From: Leyella stercorea
GTDB taxonomy: Bacteria; Bacteroidota; Bacteroidia; Bacteroidales; Bacteroidaceae
Direction of reading: 5' to 3'
DNA length: 64,000 nucleotides
Assembly: GCF_019052365.1 (NCBI RefSeq)
Contig: NZ_JAHQUY010000004.1
Span: 1 to 64,000, forward strand
This document shows, one piece after another, positions 63,665 to 64,000 of the stretch. Every line of letters starts with the position of its first letter. Within the stretch, counting starts at the first letter, position 1. The position numbers and the translations under genes are program-made. Under the pieces are notes generated by a model that worked only from the letters and a program-made list of their open reading frames with translations, was not told the origin of the DNA and searched no databases.

Positions 63665-63696
63665 CAAAATTACGTAAAATCATTGACAATGGCAAA
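63665..63696 (-). promoter_or_regulatory. Promoter of tamB
   Basis: On the minus strand TTTG (63696-63693), 20 nt, TAATTTTG (63672-63665), about 38 nt from the ATG at 63627. Confidence 0.62.
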
Positions 63697-63752
63697 TAAA
63701 AGCGCTGAAAAACCCTATTACGTCTCTATTTTATATCATCGTGCTCCGAACG

Positions 63753-63862
63753 GAATCCGATCGGACGGCGAACGGAATCTGATCGGACGGCGAACGGAAT
63801 CCGATCGGGCGGCGTACGGAATCTGATCGGACGGCGAACGGAATCCGATCGGGCGGCGTACG
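63753..63862. repeat. 22-bp tandem array 3 (five copies, inverted relative to arrays 1 and 2)
   Basis: Units start at 63753, 63775, 63797, 63819 and 63841. Cores alternate CCGATCGG and CTGATCGG. Units 2-3 and 4-5 are identical 44-bp pairs. Flanks ATCGTGCTCCGAACG (63738-63752) and CGTACGGAGAACGAT (63857-63871) are near-perfect inverted copies. Confidence 0.95.
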
Positions 63863-64000
63863 GAGAACGATGACTTAAGCTTAGAGGTTATACGCTTTGT
63901 AGTCAAGCGGCGTATGGTCTGTCACAGGCTTCACCTCGCAAATCGCTGTATTTGCAAACTCTATATAGCATATTTGTGACTTTTAAAGCCTTGCCGTTCA

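Larger units (their letters stand above)
63628..64000. other. Right-edge region 5' of tamB
   Basis: Contains the tamB promoter and array 3. From about 63890 to the edge there is no recognisable gene; one minus-strand frame of about 30 codons (ANTAICEVKPVTDHTPLDYK, stop near 63885) is open but is cut upstream by an in-frame TAA, so it may be a gene tail with a lesion or chance. Confidence 0.5.

Noticed and set aside
63885..63990. 3' end of a gene on the minus strand at the right edge
   Set aside because: About 30 codons are open with plausible composition, but an in-frame TAA cuts the frame and no family was recognised.

Overview
The window comes from a Bacteroidota chromosome, most likely Prevotella or a close relative (Prevotellaceae). 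Three things point there. Promoters fit the Bacteroidota form (TTG/TTTG around -33 and TAnnTTTG around -7). The ATP synthase operon has the order atpD-atpC-orf-atpB-atpE-atpF-atpH-atpA-atpG. Many genes belong to families typical of the phylum: OMP_b-brl_3 barrels, DUF4105, DUF2723, DUF1460, DUF4421, Stealth, TPR/HTH sensor regulators and an LptC lipoprotein. The organism name is inference; no rRNA or tRNA gene was seen.

Layout. 1-811 is an edge with the N-terminus of a Bacteroides-type integrase and a small Abi-like remnant. 812-5043 holds an outer-membrane barrel and a TPR/HTH lipoprotein regulator. 5313-9482 holds an MgtC-family protein and secA. 9580-15784 is an envelope block: an alkaline-phosphatase-fold protein that seems to lack metal ligands, DUF4105, an OMP, lptC and a CNNM/CorC protein. 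15957-21771 holds a PpiD-like foldase, a 5'-truncated TPR regulator, a WG-repeat protein and a TerB/J-domain protein. 21908-26371 holds a GH31 glycosidase, an orphan HsdR_N-like nuclease domain and holA. 27161-33007 holds an HTH regulator behind a 790-nt AT-rich leader, a DUF2723 membrane glycosyltransferase, a polysaccharide deacetylase and queG. 33271-40322 holds DUF1460, DUF4421, a Gfo/Idh oxidoreductase, nudC, nhaD and pfkA. 40483-47739 is the complete F-type ATP synthase operon. 47951-49741 is a GH123/DUF4091-like protein. 49930-55604 is a surface-glycan cluster with two Stealth phosphotransferases, three glycosyltransferases and a lipid A type acyltransferase. 55767-63627 holds a secreted phospholipase D-family protein, a helix-hairpin-helix barrel protein and tamB.

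The dominant theme is envelope biogenesis: Sec export, PpiD folding, LptC and TamB transport, lipid A acylation and glycan assembly, beside core energy metabolism.

The most unusual content lies between genes. Two inverted pairs of GTAG-headed hairpins (21797-21900 and 36818-36955) have the architecture of REPINs. Three arrays of a 22-bp tandem repeat (24592-24693, 36661-36798, 63753-63862) lie 5' of three unrelated minus-strand genes. A 79-bp tandem repeat triplicates the last codons of the DUF1460 gene plus a terminator-like hairpin. An 8-bp microsatellite lies inside the DUF4105 gene. Several annotated starts are moved inward because a promoter or signal peptide excludes the longest open frame.
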